From Spirodela intermedia (Eukaryota > Streptophyta > Magnoliopsida > Alismatales > Araceae): DNA of 64,000 nucleotides. Of this stretch, positions 24,280 to 36,480 are shown piece after piece; position 1 is the first letter of the stretch; every line of letters starts with the position of its first letter. A program made the translations under genes and the position numbers. The notes under the pieces were generated by a model. That model worked only from the letters and a program-made list of their open reading frames with translations. It did not search any database and was not told the origin of the DNA. The stretch spans positions 6,073,037 through 6,137,036 of the forward strand of contig LR746274.1 in assembly GCA_902729315.2 (NCBI GenBank). Reading direction: 5' to 3'.

Positions 24280-25821
24280 ATGGACTCCGGCGAGGCTCCC
24301 GTCGTCCCCGTGAGCCCATCAGCCACCGCAGAGATCCCACGGGCCCGGACGCCGGCCTTCTGGGCCGCGGCGGGTCTGGTTCTCCTCCTCGCCGTTACCC
24401 TAGGAATCGCCACCGCTCCGGCTACCCGGCTCCGCCATATCCGGTCTCTGCTACCCTCCCCCGCCTCCTCCTTCCTCTCCATTCTCCGCCGGCCGTCGGC
24501 GCTGACCCCGATGGCGCCGTGGAAGACGGCGGGATGGCCATGGGGAAAGCCCATTGTCCCCTCACCCACGCGCCCACCATGTGTTCTCTGGATGGCCCCT
24601 TTCCTCTCCGGCGGAGGGTACAGCTCCGAGGCCTGGTCCTACATCACTGCTCTCAGCAGGATGATGGAGGAAATGGAAAACCCGCCGATTCGGCTCACGA
24701 TCGACCAGCACGGGGACCTGGGGAACCCCGAGTTCTGGGCCGGCTTGTCGGAAACGGACAAGTCCCTGGCGCGGCGGCTCTACGCCGTCGAGTGCCCGCC
24801 GGCGGAGACGGTGGTGGTCTGCCACAGCGAGCCGGGCGCGTGGGCTCCGTCGTTGTTCCAGACGACGCCATGCCCGCCGGGCGGCGCTTACGCGGCGGCG
24901 CTGGCCGTCGTGGGGCGGACCATGTTCGAGACTGACCGAGTCGAACCGGAGCACGTACGTCGGTGCAACCGCATGGACGCCGTGTGGGTGCCCACCGAGT
25001 TCAACGCCGCGACCTTCGTCGGCAGCGGCGTGGAGGCCTCCAAGGTGGTGGTGGTGGCGCAGCCCGTGGACGTTTACTTCTTCGACCCTTCCAGGCACCG
25101 CCCGTTGACACTCCCCTCCGGGGACCCAGTGCTGCCGCCGGCGAACGCCCACCGGAGGGGAAGCTTCGTCTTCCTCAGTATCTTCAAATGGGAGCGTAGG
25201 AAAGGATGGGACCTGCTGCTGGGGGCCTTCTTGCAAGAGTTCTCGGCGGCGGATGGGGTCTCCCTCTACATCTTGACGAACCCATTTCACGACGGCGGCG
25301 GCGGCGGCGAGATCCGGCGGAGGATCTCGGAGTTTGTTACCGCCGCCGGATTGGCGGCGCCGGAGGAGGGGTGGGCGCCGGTTTATCTCCTGGAGGCGCA
25401 CATCCCGCAGGTGGAGCTGCCGAGGCTGTACAAGGCGGCGGACGCCTTTGTGCTCCCGTCAAGGGGGGAAGGGTGGGGGAGGCCCCTGGTGGAGGCCATG
25501 GCCATGGAGCTGCCGGTCATCGCCACCAACTGGTCCGGCCCGGCGGAGTTCCTCACGGCGGAGAACAGCTACCCGCTGCCCGTTGACCGGATGAGCGCGG
25601 TGGGGGAGGGCCCATTCAAGAGCCATCTCTGGGCGGAGCCATCGGTGGCGGAGCTGCGGGCTCTGATGAGGAGGGTGGTGAGGAGCCCCGAGGAGGCTCG
25701 CCGGAGGGGACGGCGGGCGAGGGAGGACATGGTCCGGAGGTTCTCCCCCGCGGTGGTCGCCTCCCAAGTCGTTGACCAGGTCCTCAGGGTCTCGAGGGTC
25801 CGTCAACCCATGTCAGCATGA
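24280..25821 (+). CDS. Glycosyltransferase, GT4-like, type II membrane protein
   Basis: A single exon, 513 residues. A short N-tail is followed by one membrane segment (about residues 26-46, WAAAGLVLLLAVTLGIATA), typical of Golgi/ER type II enzymes. Then CVLWMAPFLSGGGYSSEA (glycine-rich acceptor loop) begins the N-terminal Rossmann half. The C-terminal half has FLSIFKWERRKGWDLLLGAF, AADAFVLPSRGEGWGRPLVE (the E-x7-E donor-binding motif near residues 395-405) and MAMELPVIATNWSGPAEFL. This is the GT-B fold of family 4 transferases; donor and acceptor are not deducible. The upstream in-frame Met at 24145 is not used because it would bury the membrane anchor. A broken copy of its 3' end lies at 29.3 kb. 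Confidence 0.85.
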   Translation: MDSGEAPVVPVSPSATAEIPRARTPAFWAAAGLVLLLAVTLGIATAPATRLRHIRSLLPSPASSFLSILRRPSALTPMAPWKTAGWPWGKPIVPSPTRPPCVLWMAPFLSGGGYSSEAWSYITALSRMMEEMENPPIRLTIDQHGDLGNPEFWAGLSETDKSLARRLYAVECPPAETVVVCHSEPGAWAPSLFQTTPCPPGGAYAAALAVVGRTMFETDRVEPEHVRRCNRMDAVWVPTEFNAATFVGSGVEASKVVVVAQPVDVYFFDPSRHRPLTLPSGDPVLPPANAHRRGSFVFLSIFKWERRKGWDLLLGAFLQEFSAADGVSLYILTNPFHDGGGGGEIRRRISEFVTAAGLAAPEEGWAPVYLLEAHIPQVELPRLYKAADAFVLPSRGEGWGRPLVEAMAMELPVIATNWSGPAEFLTAENSYPLPVDRMSAVGEGPFKSHLWAEPSVAELRALMRRVVRSPEEARRRGRRAREDMVRRFSPAVVASQVVDQVLRVSRVRQPMSA

Positions 25822-27110
25822 ACCTCCCAGCTGTTATGCTGTCTGAATCTTAATTCTACATGTTTTGCTTGGGTCTTTTCCATATATAGAAGGTCTAACT
25901 GTTCTTTCTAAGAAATATTTGTCTCCCAGATGCAGAAACTGCGCCTATGATCAACTGCGCCATTCCCAAAGGGAGGAAACAATTGTATTTTTTTAATGAA
26001 TAAAATGTTGGAAGCTGAAAAATTGATGGTTGCTGGGGGGTTTTTAATACTTATAAAAATTATAATTATGTTAATACTTTAAATATTTTTATATATTTCT
26101 CAGTTTGGGTTCCTCTTTGTACCAACTTTATATTAATAATCGTATGTTTGTATATGTGACGTATTTTCTCAAATAAAAAAATATTTTAGTTGAATAGGTC
26201 AAACATCTAAATTATTTTACATTGATAAAAAGTATTATTTTAGTGTTCTTATAAAATCAATAGCAATTTAACTCCAATATTTTTTCTCCAAAATTTATTA
26301 CATTTGACTCATATTTAAGAAATGCTTCTAATGATCAATCATATTTACATATTAATAAGGTCATTTGATACAAAAAATAAAAAAATAAAGGTTCACACAT
26401 AAGATGATGACAAATTTATTTTACATAATTTTTTTAATGTATTTATAATTACAAATTTTAATATTTATGTCCCTAAATAATTATTATTTTATAAGATACT
26501 TTATATCATTAAGATCATTAATTTAATCATTCTACACCTTGACTTTTTGTTGAAATGTACTTCAATCTATATATTTATCATCTAGACTCCTTAATATTGT
26601 CTAAGACATCAATCTATAATCAAATTCATATTTCAGATGATCAATTTCATGATTTCAAATGATCAATTTCATGATTTCAGATTAATATCTAAAAAATATT
26701 TTAATAATATTGAGTTAATAATCCATAACTCAGCACTAATAAAGTTGCTAAAGTAAAAAAGAACAATTGGCCACAAGTGGTTATATAAATACATATGGCC
26801 TATAGAAAAAAGAATGAAAGAAGAGTATGTTGCTAACTAAATAATATATTAAAGCATACAAAGTGGACTACTTAGAGACCTTTGCTTCATAGTAAAGACA
26901 AACGCAATGAAAAATTATTATATTTAATAGCACATTATGGTAGGGATCTACTACAAGTTGATCTTAAAAATATTTATATACATGTACACATAAAATAAGA
27001 GCTTTATATGGATATTCCACTAGAATAATTTTCTTTTAATTCAATATGTTAATAAAAAAGAGTTGAATACTAGCTCAATATGTATGCTGAAGAAATCATT
27101 GGTTTGGATC
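25822..27110. other. Very AT-rich spacer, start of retroelement zone
   Basis: Contains the glycosyltransferase 3' UTR to about 26010. After that only AT-rich sequence, with traces of a copia reverse transcriptase from about 27000. Confidence 0.5.
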
Positions 27111-28170
27111 CAAATAATTAATAAAAATTATAATTTGAGATATTCAAGAAATTATGATTACCATGGGCTACAAATAGAGTATTGGATATCACACATTATT
27201 TTAAATACTATTATTTAAGGAGAGTAACAACATTACTTGTATATGTTGATAATATTGTAGTGATGAAATGATAAGGAGGAGGTAGAACTCCTAAACCAAT
27301 GCTTGTCCAAGGAATTGGACATCAAAGCTTTAGAAAAATTAAGATATTTCCTTTGAATTTAGGTAGCTTAACCAAAATATGGGATATTAATTTCATATCA
27401 CAATTATGGTTTCAAGATTCACATGTTTTTAGAACTTTTAGTAAAACTGCATGTAAAATGAGTAATACTTCCTTGATCTAAATCAAAAACTTGACAATAT
27501 AAAATAAAGAAATATGATTGATCGAGAAATATATGAGCAATTAGTTAACATACTGAATTATTTATCTCATACATGACCGAACATCGCATACTCCATAAGA
27601 GTTATAAGTCAATTCATATATGACCCAATAAAAGTTCATTTGCATAACTCTTACAAGGTATTAAGCTACCTTAAAGGAACAATCATGAGTGTTATTTTAT
27701 TTCAGAACAATGAAAATGTGAATCTTGAAACCTTTTCAAGTACTTACTATTCATGATAGATAGTGGACAAAAAGTTTACATTTGAATTTTGTATGTTCTT
27801 ATATGATAATCTAAATATCTAGCAAAGTAAGAAGCAATAGGTGATAACAAGATCAAGTAAAAAGAGTGAATTTTGAGTGATAGGCCACAATAAATGTGAA
27901 GTACTATGTGTGGAAAACATTCTAGAAGACTTGATGGTTGAATGGAATGATCATATCAAACTTTATGTGACAACAAATCAGCTATAAGTATAGCTCATAA
28001 TCTATTGAGACATGATCTTATGAAGCACATTGAAATAATTCAACATTTTATCAATGAGAGGCTGAAAGTGGGCTTATGTTTACACCATTTGTATTATCAT
28101 AGGATCAACAAGTAAATGTACTTACCAAGGGCCTTAGCAAACCAATATTCAAGAGATATGTCATAAAATT
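27110..28170 (+). mobile_element. Ty1-copia retrotransposon remnant (reverse transcriptase and RNase H), decayed
   Basis: Reading across stops and frameshifts, the plus strand gives LLVYVDNIVV (the RT YVDD active-site region, with Asn for the second Asp), ELLNQCLSKELDIKALEKL, RPNIAYSIRVISQFIYDP, YLKGTIMSVILF and VARSSKKSEF. It then gives a CxNxxA-type RNase H stretch, KHIE- and TKGL-like motifs (here LTKGLSKP). These follow the order of the copia RT and RNase H. Many stop codons and the altered active site show it is dead. Upstream gag and integrase are missing. Confidence 0.8.
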
Positions 28171-28239
28171 ATATTCATATATTTTATTATTGTAATAATA
28201 TTATTGTCATAATATTTGTGCCTTATGATGTATGTCAAG

Positions 28240-29130
28240 TATAAGACTCATGGAGCCCTTCATGGAAGTAGCTTTTTCGAATCTTTCCCTTCTCTTCCCC
28301 ACTAATCATCCAACGGCCTACCTACGGGTCAATCAACAACACCACCAAGATCGGCAAACCCCCATTTTATATTTCTTCCTCCAAGAGTGATAATAGGGCA
28401 AAAAATTCATACATTAGGGTTTAATCTATAAATTCTCAAAGAGAGGTCATATGAAGAGAAGTGGGGTTTATATAAAGACTAGCGAGGAACGAAAAGAGGA
28501 GAGGTTATTATCAACATCTTGGGAGAGTATTAACCCCTCTTGAATGATTACCACACAATTGTTCTTGGATCACATACAAGATCTAATTTTTCGATTTTCT
28601 TGTTTCTTTTTGGTTTTGCTTATTGAAATTCCACTAGACCTACTTCTTCTTGCTCTCTCAATGTTGGATTCCTATCAACTGATATTAGAGCTACCAATCT
28701 TAATAGCCACCAATACAAACAAAACAACATCCGAGATACAAGAGAAGGAGGTGGAAATGATATATATAAAACTAAATGACATAAATTAATGAAGGTAGAG
28801 AATGAGTTACAAAGGCTACCATCAATGGAGAGGAACATAGAGCACTTGAATCAATGATTAGTAGAGCAATGATTTTCTGATCAGCTAACAAGAAAGTTGA
28901 ACATCAAATAGAAGAAATCCATAGAAAACGACATCTTGAATATTATAAGAAGAAAAATAACTTCATCAAAAGTAGGAAAGAATTGATCAACCACAAGAGA
29001 GCAACCAAGAACAGACAACAAAGAATGGGACAAATTGGCTACACTAGCCCCATGAAAAAATAGACGAAAGCTAGAGATGTGAGTATTCACTAGAGACAAT
29101 GCTGGAGGTTGAAAAATTGATGATTATAGG
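28240..29130 (+). mobile_element. Ty3-gypsy remnant: LTR end, primer-binding site and start of gag
   Basis: At about 28675-28696 the sequence CAACTGATATTAGAGCTACC resembles the TGGTATCAGAGC primer-binding site for initiator tRNA-Met, with a few changes. It is followed by gag-like sequence: ELQRLPSMERNIEHLNQ, a Lys/Ser-rich stretch and RKLEMxVFTRDNAGG, which resembles the (R)KLEMPVFxGxNPxGW segment of gypsy gag. Sequence before 28675 is probably a 5' LTR, but its start is not clear. The element is cut off before the glycosyltransferase fragment. Confidence 0.6.
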
Positions 29131-29280
29131 GTTGAGCTTTGAAAAACATGCTTGTTAGGAATTCAGATGGACCCACGTGAGGCAATGCCGTGCTGCAATA
29201 GAGAGCTAGCTGGAGAGGAAAACTAAGCTTCTTGGCAGCAGAGGACCTCACACCCTCTATATCATGATGAATCCATTCCA

Positions 29281-29590
29281 TGGCGGTGGCGGCAGACGCC
29301 TTATTGCTCTTTCATAGAGCCCATGGCCATGGAGCTGCTGGTGATCGCCACTCGTTGACCACGTTCTCAAGGTCTCGAAGGGTGGGTCTGTCAACCCACA
29401 TCAGCATGGACCGCCCACCTGCTTTGTTGTTTGGATCCTAGTTGTACACGTTTTGGCTGCACCTTTTCCATATGTAGAAGGTTTATCTGCTCGTTTGTTA
29501 AAAATGTTTGTCGTCCACATGTAGAAAGGGGCGTTCTTTTGCTTGGACTGTGGCGCCCATGATCGGCCCTCATAGTCAAACGGTCAAATC
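29281..29590 (+). pseudogene. Truncated duplicate of the glycosyltransferase 3' end, with internal deletion
   Basis: Near-identical blocks to 25430-25960 appear in order. GCAGACGCCTT matches 25440; CCCATGGCCATGGAGCTG and GTGATCGCCAC match 25500-25525; CGTTGACCACGTTCTCAAGG matches 25771; CGTCAACCCACATCAGCATG covers the stop region. The 3' UTR blocks CTTTTCCATATGTAGAAGGT and GGCGCCCATGATC follow. About 35 bp before the first join and about 245 bp (roughly 25526-25770) are missing, and there is a frameshift. It is therefore a non-functional copy made from genomic or cDNA sequence, including 3' UTR. Confidence 0.88.
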
Positions 29591-30225
29591 GAAGTTGATT
29601 ATTTCTATTTGGCTTCCGAACATATGCCGTACTGTGATGAAGGCCATGTTCTTGCTCACGTTCAATAATTTCTATATTTGAGTAGGATTTGAATCTATAA
29701 TTCATGCCATAAAGTAGGAGGAGCGAGCATAGATGGGAAAAAAAGTCAACGGGGTACGAAAATTAACACTGCATTGTGGGGGGTCGGGGCAGGCCAGCTG
29801 GCTAAGGATATAAATGACGTCCTCTAGCTGAGTGGCAGGTCAGGAAAATTTTTACAAGTCAGCTGGGTAAGAAAGGAAATAATGTGCTGACATCATCGTA
29901 CACGTGGGGAAGCGTCAGCCAGCAGTTGATCGACGTGGCAGGAATGTTGGAGCACCATGAGCCCGCCACATGTACCGCTAGAGTAGTGAAACTAATGGGA
30001 TATCGCCACGGTGGTAGGCCCCAGCCGCGCCGCTGGACCGTCAATAACATACATGGAATACCAGTAATACCCCTACAACCCTCCTACCTGTAATCGAAGG
30101 CGCCTTTTAAAACGACCCCGCCCTCTTGCCCCTCTTTGTTCCTCCCTGTTCCCGAAAACCCTACCCGCCCCCTTCCTCCTTCCTCTTCTGGATGCGCCTT
30201 CTCTGCCGCCGAGGTGACGACGGCG
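29591..30225. other. Spacer and promoter of the DUF7138-like gene
   Basis: 29591-29800 has no feature. 29800-30225 becomes GC-richer and contains CACGTGG-like and GCCCCAG motifs and a 5' leader rich in CCT. No other exon. Confidence 0.5.
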
Positions 30226-30936
30226 ATGAAGGAGGAGGTAATCCCCGCTCCCACAGCCGCCCTCTCCCCCTTCCGAGTCCTCTTCTCCGACAGAGAACAG
30301 GAGATTGAAGTCGGGAGAGTCGTTATCGACCACGGTTTCGTGTTCGAGAAGCTTCAATTGGTCGTCGGCGACATGGTTGGGGTTTCTCCCGATAGGATCG
30401 CGCTGTTCCTCCTCAACCAGAGGAAGGCCAGTCCCGGGCGGCCGCAGGCGGAGATCCGGAGGAAGACGCCGATCGAGGAGGGGACCGATTTCGCCAGGAT
30501 TGCGCGAGAGAAGGACGGCGCGATTATCGTCCAACTGAAGAGGTCCAGGAGGGAGAGGCGCGGCCGGAGCCGCCGGGACCATGTGGTGGTCCCGGAGGTG
30601 GCCATTCTGCGGCGGCCAGTCGAATCGAAGCAGCGCAGCGCCGAGGCGCAGTCGATTGCGTTGGAGTCAGCAGCGGACGGATCGGGAGTCGTGCGGCTGC
30701 TCAACTACGAGATCATGAAGAACCTGCAGAGGCAGAGGTATCACCTTCTCTCTTCCTCCGCCGCGTCGCACTTCCCCCAGGCAACCGTCTGCGCCATCTG
30801 CTCTTCAACGGCGGTGAAGAAACCGGTCCCCTTCCACTGGTGCGTTCACGACAGGGTGATCTCCGAAGCTTTCCGCTCCACCGCCGGCCCCATCCAGCGC
30901 CCTCCCAAGCGCACCGTCGTTCAGGCTTCCGCATAG
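30226..30936 (+). CDS. Plant-specific protein, DUF7138-like
   Basis: A single exon, 236 residues. The N-terminal region FRVLFSDREQEIEVGRVVID, FEKLQLVVGDMVGVSPDRI has the pattern of the plant DUF7138 domain (FDGExEx-(x)n-F-x-x-(F/L)-x-x-x-(L/I)-S-x-x-(I/V)-GISP). A basic linker (RSRRERRGRSRRD) suggests nuclear location. The C-terminal part has CAICSSTAVKKP and FHWCVHDRVISEAFRS, with Cys/His residues that could bind zinc. No biochemical function is established for the family. The Met at 30226 is preferred over 30136 because the conserved block starts just after it and the upstream codons look like leader sequence. It is an intact gene within retroelement-rich surroundings. A (GA)n tract follows the stop. 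Confidence 0.7.
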   Translation: MKEEVIPAPTAALSPFRVLFSDREQEIEVGRVVIDHGFVFEKLQLVVGDMVGVSPDRIALFLLNQRKASPGRPQAEIRRKTPIEEGTDFARIAREKDGAIIVQLKRSRRERRGRSRRDHVVVPEVAILRRPVESKQRSAEAQSIALESAADGSGVVRLLNYEIMKNLQRQRYHLLSSSAASHFPQATVCAICSSTAVKKPVPFHWCVHDRVISEAFRSTAGPIQRPPKRTVVQASA

Positions 30937-31723
30937 ATCAAGCTCCTCCCTCCCCCCAAGAGCGAGAGAGAGAGAGAGAGACAGAGAGAGAGACGTCTAA
31001 GAATGTTTGAATGTGTTGACACGTGTAGAATGCCGAATGGATGCCCCGAGGCCGATTCAAGCGGGCCTCGCGTCGTTTTCACACTTGTTCTCATTCCCTG
31101 GAAGAGGATAAGGCGAGGAATTCAAGTCTCGCCAGAAACCAGCATTCCGAGATCAAGTCAACGGAGGGCTCCCAAGATCTGACTTCCTCCCACCACCGCT
31201 GCCGCCGGCGGGCGGCCCCTCCCCTGGTGAGTCATCCTAGTCAAGTGGGGAAAAAAATGTCTGGATAATATTAAATTGGGCCCATTTCAATTAAACAATG
31301 GGCCCGTTCGATAAGAAGTCATGGGTAGATCTATAAATTTCTGACTTCCTCTACTCGTTGCTTCCGTTAAATTCGGGTGACGTCATTATACTAATAATTT
31401 ATTGAAAAACTTTTATGGCCATATATAAAACAGGAAATTATCAGATTTATATGTATAGATATATCGACAAATATATGTATAGAGAGATAGATGCCGTGTT
31501 GTTGATCTCAATTAAATGTTAATTTGTACGGGAAAAATGTACGCAATCTCGCAGAACAATCTGATTTCGACACGCGGCCGCTGACTTGAAGATTATGGCA
31601 GATGGACGGATCGGATCACTTGGACTCAAGTGAGCTTGTTGATGTCTCTGATCGGGTGAGACACCGCACCGTTCTCTCATTTCTACTTAGTATAGCAGAC
31701 TCCCTTGCTGCGGAGATAGTCTC

Positions 31724-31764
<41 letters not shown>

Positions 31765-33430
31765 GGGAAGCGGGGGCACCAATGGTACAAGTTCTACCGT
31801 CACCTCCTTTGCAGGTTGGCCGTGCTGCTGGCGGTACCGGTGATCTGGTTTGTCCTCTGCCCGCCATGCCGGAGTTCTACCTTCAGCACTCCGCCTTGAT
31901 GCAAAACTACTGATATCAGGTAATTAATGAAACTTAATAAAAAGTAACTAATTTAAATCCTTTTTTTATAGGGAGGAAAAGAGGAGGGGGAGAAGGTACA
32001 AAAAAAAATACAAAGAGAAATTTATATCTAAATTGGGTAAGTCTACTTTAACAAAAATGGTAATTTTTAGCCACGACTGTCATTCATAGTGCAACATCAA
32101 TATTCAACACTCTGACTTGATGTAAAACTAGTGATGTTAAGTAATTCACAAAACATGATAAAATTTGAATAACTTAAAGCCTTTTGACGTGACTTAGTCA
32201 TTGTATAATAAATTATATAAATTTAAAATTTATAAAACTAAAAATACTAATTTTTGGATATTTAGAAGTATTTTTAAATAAATATATTAATTATAATTCA
32301 ATAAAAGTTCTAAAAATAATGATAGTTTTTCAAGTTGATCACATGGATGTAATATAATATCAGATAATATTTTAGAATTTTTCTCAAAGAATATAATTTT
32401 TTATAAAATTTAAAATAAGAAATAAAAATAAAATATATTTAAAATTCATAAAAAAGAAAAATAAGGGTGAGGACGTCAAGATGACATCAACGCATGACGA
32501 ACGCGAATTGGGCAGACATAAAGTTCCATCTAGCGATTCTAACGTAAGTGATTACAAACAATTTAATTGGTCAAATTAAGATCTGTAAAAGTCATAAGAA
32601 TTGTAATTGAATGAATAATATTTTAGTAACTTGAAATTACTAAGTAAAGTAAAAATTAAGTTGAAAGTAGGAAAGACAGTTATAACCTCACAACAACAAT
32701 CGTTAAAATTTTATATGTTTGAGAGGATTATTGAATGATGTCTATGACCTCAAAGGCTCTTCTTAGACATAGACGACTTGATTATTTACTAGATCTCTTT
32801 TCAAAGTCCACAAAAGATAATGAAAGTTGAACTAGTTAAAAAATAGTGAAATAAAGTTTGACATCACAGTGGTGATGTATCGACGATGCATTAGAATCTT
32901 AAATATTTAAGAAGATTATTGTATAATATGTATGGCCTCAAAGGCTCTCTTTGGACAAGGATGATGTGCGTAATCTTTAGATCTTTTTATGAAGTCTAGA
33001 GATCAATGAAATAGGCTGTTGAATCATCTCCAGTGGCTATCACTTAGTGGAGTAAAAAAATGATGATTTTGTAGTTCTTCGGCGGCCATCACCCTACAAT
33101 GATGAGCTAGATGGAGGTGAGGCGTGTGTTAAAGAGTTTTGTTCTCAAGTTTGCACAGCAAGAGGAGGTTCTTCATTGCATCTAATATACTCTTAACAGT
33201 GGTGACTCATCTTCCAACGAATCATCTTCTTCTCGACGATAGCTTGTTTGTCGATAAATTAGAGATGATCTATTTGATGGATTTATGATCTTTTTATCGT
33301 GAATTATTCAATAATTTTAATAACGATGCTCCGCGAATTATGTTGACGAAATTTTTACTGATGATTGAGTAATTTTGACGACTTAATCCTTCACTGTCAA
33401 TCTACAAGAAAATTATGATTTAATTAGATA
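30937..33430. other. Spacer with GA tracts, AT-rich repeats and a 188-bp duplication
   Basis: GA tracts lie at 30963-30993 and 31721-31760. 31900-32460 is AT-rich with nothing recognised. 32690-33030 holds a two-copy tandem duplication listed separately. The short open frame at 31602-31913 (+) runs through a GA tract and is not supported. Confidence 0.5.
32690..33030 (+). repeat. Two-copy tandem duplication, period 188 bp, diverged
   Basis: The block CCTCAAAGGCTCT occurs with anchors at 32751 and 32939, flanked by matching AAGATTATTG-A-AATATGT-TATG and GATCT-TTTT--AAGTC segments. It lies in AT-rich, probably transposon-derived sequence. Confidence 0.7.
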
Positions 33431-33439
33431 AAAAAATGA

Positions 33440-33510
33440 TTTTTGGCTATGGTAGGATTCGAACTTTCGTTGGTTGTTCACTTGCATGAGAGAGAGTAAA
33501 ATATGTACGT
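33440..33510 (-). mobile_element. Possible tRNA-derived SINE fragment
   Basis: On the minus strand GTTCGAATCCTACC matches the RNA polymerase III B box and the 3' part of a tRNA T-arm, preceded by CTCTCATGCAAG, a combination seen in plant tRNA-derived SINEs. No clear A box or full tRNA fold is present, so it is not a tRNA gene. Confidence 0.35.
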
Positions 33511-33999
33511 AAATACCACTTATAAAGTGATGTCATTGAGGTACCTCTTTTTGATAAATAAGGGATATTTGAGGTAAAAAAAATATTAAAATATTCTAGA
33601 AAAGGTGTGACCAGGGTCCCACATCAATTATATGCTAAATATTGAGACGAATATATAGTAATATGAGATTTGAAAATCAATGAGTCTCTTTCTCACGTGT
33701 GTACGACCACTCCTTACCTCATGCTCGACTGGCCACTGGTGACGTGGAAGGGGAGTGATGCACACATGCCTCATATCAATCCATCCTTAGCTGCTCGAGC
33801 CCTTGCTTGTGGCTCTACCCAACTATGCTTCCGACTTGCTTGTGGGCTCAATTGATCAACAAGTCCTCCTCTTTTTTCTATCTTTTTTTTTTCTTTATTT
33901 AACTCAAAAAATGATTACAAAAATTATATAAATTCACATAAAATCACATAATAAACAAAAAAAAACAAATTAAAAATCACTTTTTACAATTTAATATAA
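33511..33999. other. AT-rich spacer
   Basis: Nothing recognised. One 61-codon open frame (33670-33855, +) without domain similarity. Confidence 0.4.
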
Positions 34000-36480
34000 A
34001 TATAAGTCTATTTATCATGAGTTAATACTAAAGCTATATTATTTATTAATTATTAACTCATGATAATGAAGACTTATCACCTTTATATATCATCGACAAT
34101 TTGATGTTTTGTTAAATAAAACTTTTATCTTGATTAAATTGACAACAACTTGATTGTATATAAAATGATGATGAATCTCAATATGTTTAAGTTTTCTATA
34201 GAACACTAAATTCTTGGTCATTGATATCGTTGACTAATTGTCAAAATATATTTTCATTAGACTAGATTATGCTAAGTTGAGATCTTCTATGATCCTCCTC
34301 ATCTATATACCCTATTGTGAGATTGATAATACAATAGTATGTTCAATTTCAGATGATGATAATGTGTAAGTTTTTAATTTTTTCAAACTCAAAATTGTTG
34401 TACCTAATTAGAAGCTGAAAATAAACTTATTTGTATTTTTCTTGTCATCTAAATAAAATTTCCAATCATAGTTAGTAAAAATAAATAATTTAAAATGAGG
34501 TATATACTTGTATTAGATTTCAAAATTATTGATGTCCCAACATTATCAAAGAATTATTTTTTTTGCTCAAAGATGATGTGATGTAGGATAATACATAAAT
34601 ATGAAAATCAAATTGACTAAGAACATAATATCCAACCTATTTTGAGTTAAATATATTAAACCATCAGTAAAACTTTTATAAAATCAGTCATCCACCTTTA
34701 TAGTGCCATCATTTCCATATAATTTTTCACTTGTATTCGTCGAAGTAAGACAAGTTTTACAATTCAACATATTACACTTCTTAAGTAGATCCAAAACATA
34801 CTCTCATTAAAAACAAATATGTCACAATTATTTTCAATAATTTGAAGACTGAAAATAATGAAAAAAGTTTAAATTGGTCATATCAAACTCTACTTTCACA
34901 TGTCTTAAACTCATATGTCAAATTCCACATACACAAACTTTCTTCTTTGTTGCAAGTACGTAAATAAATACTGAAAATATTCCCTTCTTTCTTCTTCACA
35001 TAAAGTGATGGTTCACTCTTGCTTTGATGAAAAATATTTTCATGAAGACATGATTCAAGTTGATTGAAGCATGTACTTGGTACTTATTTAAGTCTATACA
35101 ATACTTTCTTCAACTTGTAAACTTTGTCCCTTTTGCCATTAATGACAAACCTCTCAAGTTGCTTAACATACACATCTTCATTCAAATATCTGTTCAAACA
35201 TAAATATTTAAATTATAATATTTATCATTTCATTTGAGCTATCATTTAAAAAATATTTATAATAGTTTCAAATTTAGTAACAAGAAACATAATTTTTGAA
35301 ATAATCAATAACATCTTGTTGTAGATATCTTTTTACCACCAATCTTGTCTTGTATTTTTGTACATTTTTATTTTGATTATATTTGACTTTGGAAACCAAC
35401 TTCACACCAGTAGCTTTATTTTTCAATAGTATATCTACTAATTCTCATGTGTTATTTTTTTCAATTTAGTAAATTTTTTCTTTCGTAACTTTCTCTCATT
35501 TTTTTCTTTGACTCTCTTTATAATTATTTGGTTTTATAACCACTAAGGCAAAAATAAATGACTCATATATCTCATTTATAAGTTGTACTTTCTTTGAAAC
35601 AATTGACTCAAGACTAGAATTATTGTGACTATCATAACCACTAGTGTTTTAAAATTTCATTCTAAGTAGAGCTTAATAAAGAGGACACATCAATCATGAT
35701 CCATCTATATATTAATTTTAATAATTATATTTATAAATAATAACATATCAATTATTAATTACAAGTTTTTATTTTATTATTAAATAAATGATAACTCTTG
35801 CTTTCATCACTAAAACTAATGATAATATATTTTCACTTTTCTTATATATTTTGCCACGATCATGAGAATCACTTAAAATATGGGGAATAATTTCAATGAC
35901 TGTCCTTTGGTTTCTTGTCATACCATGCTTTATGGGGAGTGATCATGGTTGCTTTTGTTAGAAAAAGATTGAAAATATATATTGTTGATGTCATTATTTC
36001 AACCCAAATATAATTTGGAAGATAGTTCTCACCAAACATACTTCGTGCCATTTCTATCACTATTTTATTTTTCCTTTCAACTATTTTATTTTGCTTTGAA
36101 GTTTTTCTAAGTGTAAATTGTCTTTACATATCGTGTTGTTTGAAAAAAGAATCAAATGTATTTAATAAAAATTCTCACTCTCTATTTATACACATGGTTT
36201 TAATAACACATCCACTAATGGTACAAATATTATTATAAACAATAAATTAAAAAAATACATATAATTATTTATTTAAAAAATATATCCAACTCACATGAGC
36301 ATAATTGTCAATAAAAAAAAATGCTTACTATTGTTTACTAAATGAGTTTTAATTAGATAATAAACATGTGCTTGAGTTAACTAAAAGGGTGACCTTGTCC
36401 TTTGAGTTTATCCAATTGTGAATGATAGTTGATGTTGTTTCCTACAAATGCGTGATTTCAAACATCATTACTGGTTAAAA
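34000..36480 (-). mobile_element. Ty1-copia remnant, minus strand: integrase, reverse transcriptase, RNase H
   Basis: The minus strand, read across stops, gives in order: integrase (36450-35880: FTLRKTSKQNKIVERKNKIV, IEMARSMFGENYLPNYIW, corresponding to the QQNGVxERKNRTxxEMAR motif); the reverse transcriptase N-terminus (35470-35290: ELVDILLKNKATGVKLVSK, QKYKTRLVVKRYLQQ); and RNase H (34370-34080: IEHTIVLSISQ, RRIIEDLNLA, YFDNxSTISMTKN, KHIEIHHHFI). Domain order is that of Ty1-copia. Stops and frameshifts throughout make it inactive. Its gag/protease half appears at 39.0-39.7 kb. Confidence 0.82.

Noticed and set aside
31602-31913. 103-codon ORF through a GA tract
   Set aside because: A third of it is translated microsatellite (Glu/Arg alternation); no domain.
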